A stretch of DNA of 64,000 nucleotides from NCBI RefSeq assembly GCF_002911015.1, contig NZ_KZ626868.1, positions 27,663 to 91,662 of the forward strand, read 5' to 3'. The position numbers were made by a program, and so were the translations under genes. Below are positions 60,838-64,000 of the stretch, piece by piece. The notes under the pieces were generated by a model that did not search any database, was not told the DNA's origin, and saw nothing but the letters and a program-made list of their open reading frames with translations. Each line of letters begins with the position of its first letter. Positions within the stretch are counted from its first letter, which is position 1. Origin of the DNA: Streptomyces populi. Lineage in GTDB: Bacteria; Actinomycetota; Actinomycetes; Streptomycetales; Streptomycetaceae.

Positions 60838-61830
60838 TCACACACCCCAGCGCAGCCCCGGCGTCTTCACCGGCGCGTCCCACAGGCGCAGCAGTTCCTC
60901 GTCCACCTGGCACAGGGTCACCGAGGCGCCCGCCATGTCGAGGGAGGTGACGTAGTTGCCGACCAGGGTGCGCGCCACGGGGACGCCGCGTTCGACCAGC
61001 ACCCGCTGCACCTCGGCGCTGAAGCCGTACAGCTCCAGCAGGGGAGTGCCGCCCATGCCGTTGACGAGGAGCAGCACCGGATTGCGCGGTGCGAGGTCGT
61101 CCAGGACGGCGTGCACCGCGAAGTCGGCGATCTCGTGCGACGTCATCATCGCGCGCCGCTCCCGGCCCGGCTCGCCGTGGATGCCGACCCCGAGCTCGAG
61201 CTCCCCGGTCGGCAGGTCGAACGTCGGGCTGCCCTTGGCCGGAGTCGTGCAGGCGCTGAGTGCGACACCGAAACTGCGGGAGTTCTCGTTGACCTGCCGG
61301 GCCAGTGCCTCGACCGCTTCCAGGGGCGCGCCCTCCTCGGCGGCCGCGCCCGCGATCTTCTCCACGAACAGCGTCGCGCCCGTGCCGCGCCGCCCGGCGG
61401 TGTACAGGCTGTCGGTGACGGCCACGTCGTCGTCGACGAGGACCTTGGCGACGCGGATGCCCTCGTCCTCGGCCAGCTCCGCCGCCATGTCGAAGTTGAG
61501 GACGTCGCCGGTGTAGTTCTTCACGATGAACAGTACGCCCGCGCCGCTGTCCACGGCGGCGGCCGCCCGCACCATCTGGTCCGGGACCGGCGACGTGAAC
61601 ACCTCGCCCGGGCACGCGGCCGACAGCATCCCCGGGCCCACGAACCCGCCGTGCAGCGGCTCGTGCCCGGAACCGCCGCCGGAGACGAGACCCACCCTCC
61701 CCGCGACCGGGGCGTCCCTGCGCACGATCACCCGGTTGTCGACGTCCACCGTCAGTTCCGGATGGGCCGCCGCCATGCCCCGCAGCGCGTCCGCCACCAC
61801 CGTCTCCGCCACGTTGATGAGCATCCTCAT
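60838..61830 (-). CDS. dhaK: Dihydroxyacetone kinase substrate-binding subunit DhaK
   Basis: A 330-residue DhaK, ATG 61830. GRVGLVSGGGSGHEPLHGGF (about 43-62) contains the dihydroxyacetone-site His/Gly loop; ELGVGIHGEPGRERR has the His that binds the substrate covalently as a hemiaminal (about residue 213); NYTGDVLNFDMAAELAEDEG is also conserved. It presents dihydroxyacetone to DhaL for phosphorylation to dihydroxyacetone phosphate. First gene of the operon; no dhaR-type regulator is next to it. Confidence 0.95.
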   Translation of the reverse strand: MRMLINVAETVVADALRGMAAAHPELTVDVDNRVIVRRDAPVAGRVGLVSGGGSGHEPLHGGFVGPGMLSAACPGEVFTSPVPDQMVRAAAAVDSGAGVLFIVKNYTGDVLNFDMAAELAEDEGIRVAKVLVDDDVAVTDSLYTAGRRGTGATLFVEKIAGAAAEEGAPLEAVEALARQVNENSRSFGVALSACTTPAKGSPTFDLPTGELELGVGIHGEPGRERRAMMTSHEIADFAVHAVLDDLAPRNPVLLLVNGMGGTPLLELYGFSAEVQRVLVERGVPVARTLVGNYVTSLDMAGASVTLCQVDEELLRLWDAPVKTPGLRWGV

Positions 61831-62169
61831 GGGTACCTCCCGGTGAGATTAACAGAAGGGTTCCTGGTCTGCGTTTTCCCTGGTCAAGCCCGGTATGGAC
61901 AGTTCTTGATCTTGACGCTTCGTGGCGCTCGTTGTCGGGTTCTGGCGGTACTGATGCTGACCCGATGCTGACTTTAGTGACGGTCTGTCAGGTGTATGGA
62001 GTGGTGGGATGCGAGTCGGTGGGAAGGCTGTCACTCCCAGTATTGACCTTGCGGTAGCGAAGGTCACGTGTGTGGGCGCTCGGGGATATGCGTGCGTGTT
62101 GGAACCGCTCTCTGCGTCTACGTTTGGGGCGGGGGCGGGCTGGACCGATCCCGGACGGTGACCGGCTCC
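61831..62169. other. 339-bp region upstream of dhaK
   Basis: No gene is seen. It presumably carries the dhaK promoter (about 61850-61900). An inverted repeat, TGACCTT at 62044-62050 and AAGGTCA at 62060-62066, lies near the transposase relic. Confidence 0.4.
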
Positions 62170-62452
62170 TCGCATGTGCAGGCCGGGCAGCGGGGCCCCA
62201 AAGCGGTCCCAGCCCGGTCTGCCGAGCACGTCCGAACAGCAAGCGCCACCTCATCGCCGACGGGCAGGGCATCCCGCTCGAGGTGTCGCTGACCAGCGGA
62301 AACGCTGGGTGGCATCACCCGGCTTCTGTCTCTGCTGGACAAGATTCTGGCGAACGCAAGCCGGGTGGGCAGACCACGCCGACGCCCCGACGCGCTGCCG
62401 GTCGACCGCAGCTGCGACCACGACAAGTGCCGCCGTGAGATCCGACCCGTGA
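62170..62452 (+). pseudogene. IS5-like transposase relic
   Basis: The stretch encodes, in one frame, GPSPVCRARPNSKRHLIADG then QGIPLEVSLTSGNA, the DDE-region GxxHLIxDxxGIPL(x)VSLTxGN of IS5-family transposases. After about 62310 it shifts frame and continues as VGRPRRRPDALPVDRSCDHD, the RPRRRPDxLxADRGYDHDKYR part. Several frame breaks and lost ends make it inactive; no terminal inverted repeats were recognised. It lies directly beside the old end of the CRISPR array. Confidence 0.75.
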
Positions 62453-62558
62453 GCGTTTTCCAACCTCACGCTGACGGGTGGTGAAGGATGAGGACAGCCT
62501 TCACGATGTCGGTGATTCGGTTGGTGTTGGGGAGGACGCCCAGGGTGAAGGCCATGGA

Positions 62559-64000
62559 CGGAACACCCCCACGCCAGTGGGGAAGACTGGCGGACGCCTC
62601 TGATCATGCATCCGTTGGGCGAAGCACTCCCACGTCGGTGGGAGGGGACAGAACGGCGACGGTGTCAGCCAGCATTTCCGCCGGAGCACCCCCACGTCGG
62701 TGGGGAGGACTCGTTGATCTCGCCCTGAGGGACGTAGAAACCCGGAGCACCCCCACATCGGCGGGGAAGACAGGTTCACCCAGCCTGCCCCGTGGACGGC
62801 CAATGAAGCACCCCCACGTCGGTGAGGAGGACGCCCGCACCACTGTGTCCATCGAAGCCTGCGACGGAGCGCCTCCACGTCGGTGGGGAGGACCGAGGGT
62901 TCTCCTGAAGATGGAGGACGAACAGCGGAGCACCCCCACGTCGGTGGGGAGGACCCCGGCGTGGCCCCGGTCCCGCGCGCCCAGGTCGGAACACCCCCAC
63001 GTCGGAACACCCCCACGCCGGTGGGGAGGACGGTCCACCCCGTCACCCGCTCGGTACGGGTGACGGAACACCCCCACGCCGGTGGGGAGGACGCCAAGGC
63101 CGAGGCCGGCGTCGAGTGGGAACTCGGAACACCCCCACGCCGGTGGGGAGGACTGCGCGAACGGGTTCGCGCCGATCGCCCCGATCGGAACACCCCCACG
63201 CCGGTGGGGAGGACCGCACCGGGTCCTCGACCTGTCCGGTGCAGCGCGGAACACCCCCACGCCGGTGGGGAGGACGACGGCGGGAAGCGGCCCATTCCCT
63301 GGCGTGACGGAACACCCCCATGCCGGTGGGGAGGACTCCGCCTCCAGCTCAGCGATCCGAGCCAGCAACGGAACACCCCCACGCCGGTGGGGAGGACGAC
63401 CGATCCATCGGAGTAGTGCGCGCCCCGAACGGAACACCCCCACGCCGGTGGGGAGGACGAGGAGCTGCTCGGGCCGTACGAGCCGGAGGACGGAACACCC
63501 CCACGCCGGTGGGGAGGACCCCTTCCACATCGTCGACCAGAACTGACCGGCCGGAACACCCCCACGCCGGTGGGGAGGACGAGTCGGGGACCGCGGACCT
63601 CGGCGTGATCACCGGAACACCCCCACGCCGGTGGGGAGGACCAGCCGCGCGAGGACGAGTGCGCCTACCTCTTCGGAACACCCCCACGCCGGTGGGGAGG
63701 ACGCCAGGGAATCCGACCACGCCTTGTAGTTGTCCGGAACACCCCCACGCCGGTGGGGAGGACACGAGCTGCGCGGCCTTGATCTCCTCGAGGACCGGAA
63801 CACCCCCACGCCGGTGGGGAGGACTCACTGTCCGACCACCCAGTCGGTTCCACCCGCGGAACACCCCCACGCCGGTGGGGAGGACACCGTGGACCCTGCG
63901 ATGCCCCGCTACCGCGACGGAACACCCCCACGCCGGTGGGGAGGACCAGGACCCAGCGCTGATCCTGGACTACCCCAGCGGAACACCCCCACGCCGGTGG
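62559..64000 (-). CRISPR. Type I-E-like CRISPR array, at least 23 full repeats, continuing beyond the window
   Basis: The 29-bp repeat (plus strand: starts CGGAACACCCCCACG, ends GGTGGGGAGGAC) recurs every 61 bp (32-bp spacers) from 62559, with one 62-bp step at 62620. Starts after that run 62682, 62743, 62804, 62865, 62926, then 63003, 63064 and so on to 63918; the last, at 63979, is cut by the edge. A 16-bp half repeat (62987-63002) directly precedes the repeat at 63003. In crRNA orientation the repeat ends ...GTGTTCCG on the minus strand, so the leader should lie right of 64000. The seven leftmost repeats are diverged (GTCGG instead of GCCGG, GGAGC for GGAAC), as expected at the leader-distal end. 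Confidence 0.95.

Noticed and set aside
62488..63931. Long open frames across the CRISPR array on both strands
   Set aside because: Their proteins are periodic translations of the repeat (such as PPHRRGGVP), not real proteins.

Overview
The window is 64 kb of very GC-rich DNA with GC-rich third codon positions, many GTG starts, ATGA/GTGA gene overlaps, at least one TTA codon in an otherwise TTA-poor gene, Rv1733c, DinB, GntR and WYL proteins, and a type I-E-like CRISPR array. All of this points to a Streptomyces or close relative; no rRNA or tRNA gene was recognised.

Region 1 (1-16.6 kb) is accessory and visibly decaying. A WYL regulator faces a VOC-fold protein. Next come three relic CRISPR repeats with exact 32-bp spacers, a VOC gene fragment, a beta-propeller-like protein, an ATP-grasp enzyme and a large NACHT NTPase with a polytopic membrane tail. 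A 5'-decayed polymorphic toxin (restriction-endonuclease-fold tip) with a likely immunity gene follows, then a run of orphan, frameshifted or fused genes. The stretch ends in a wrecked stress locus: a molybdopterin oxidoreductase with its middle deleted, an intact fasciclin lipoprotein, and a sigma-K/anti-sigma-K relic.

Region 2 (16.6-29 kb) is ordinary chromosomal content: a DinB protein, a GT-C-like membrane protein, a membrane molybdopterin oxidoreductase with a small membrane partner, and a coupled glycosyltransferase/DUF2064/methyltransferase operon. A two-component system, an NAD-dependent epimerase, a flavodoxin-fold reductase, a GH13 glucosidase and a nitrilase-family hydrolase complete it.

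Region 3 (29-49.4 kb) is redox and small-molecule metabolism with its regulators. A TetR gene diverges from a four-gene aldehyde/xanthine-dehydrogenase operon (Fe-S, FAD with an extra Fe-S insert, Mo subunit, XdhC chaperone); two palindromes lie between them and the first structural gene carries a TTA codon. Further on are a methyltransferase, a GntR regulator, an aldo/keto reductase, a CE7 esterase, a sulfite-oxidase-like protein overlapping its flavin reductase, a MarR regulator, a HemK-like methyltransferase, an alpha/beta hydrolase, an old-yellow-enzyme-type 2,4-dienoyl-CoA reductase-like protein and a PadR regulator.

Region 4 (49.7-58.8 kb) is the most distinctive part: a cluster of small secreted proteins in three families, each present at least twice, on both strands and separated by strong hairpin terminators. 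It surrounds a stand-alone condensation-domain (PapA-like) protein and is followed by a C-terminally anchored surface protein, a fibronectin-III lipoprotein and a GH75 chitosanase. I infer a cell-surface or extracellular function; no known system with this composition is recognised.

Region 5 (58.9-64 kb) holds a TetR regulator, a PTS-type dihydroxyacetone kinase operon (dhaK-dhaL-dhaM), an IS5-like transposase relic and at least 23 complete CRISPR repeats. The array is oriented so that its leader, and possibly cas genes, lie beyond the right edge.
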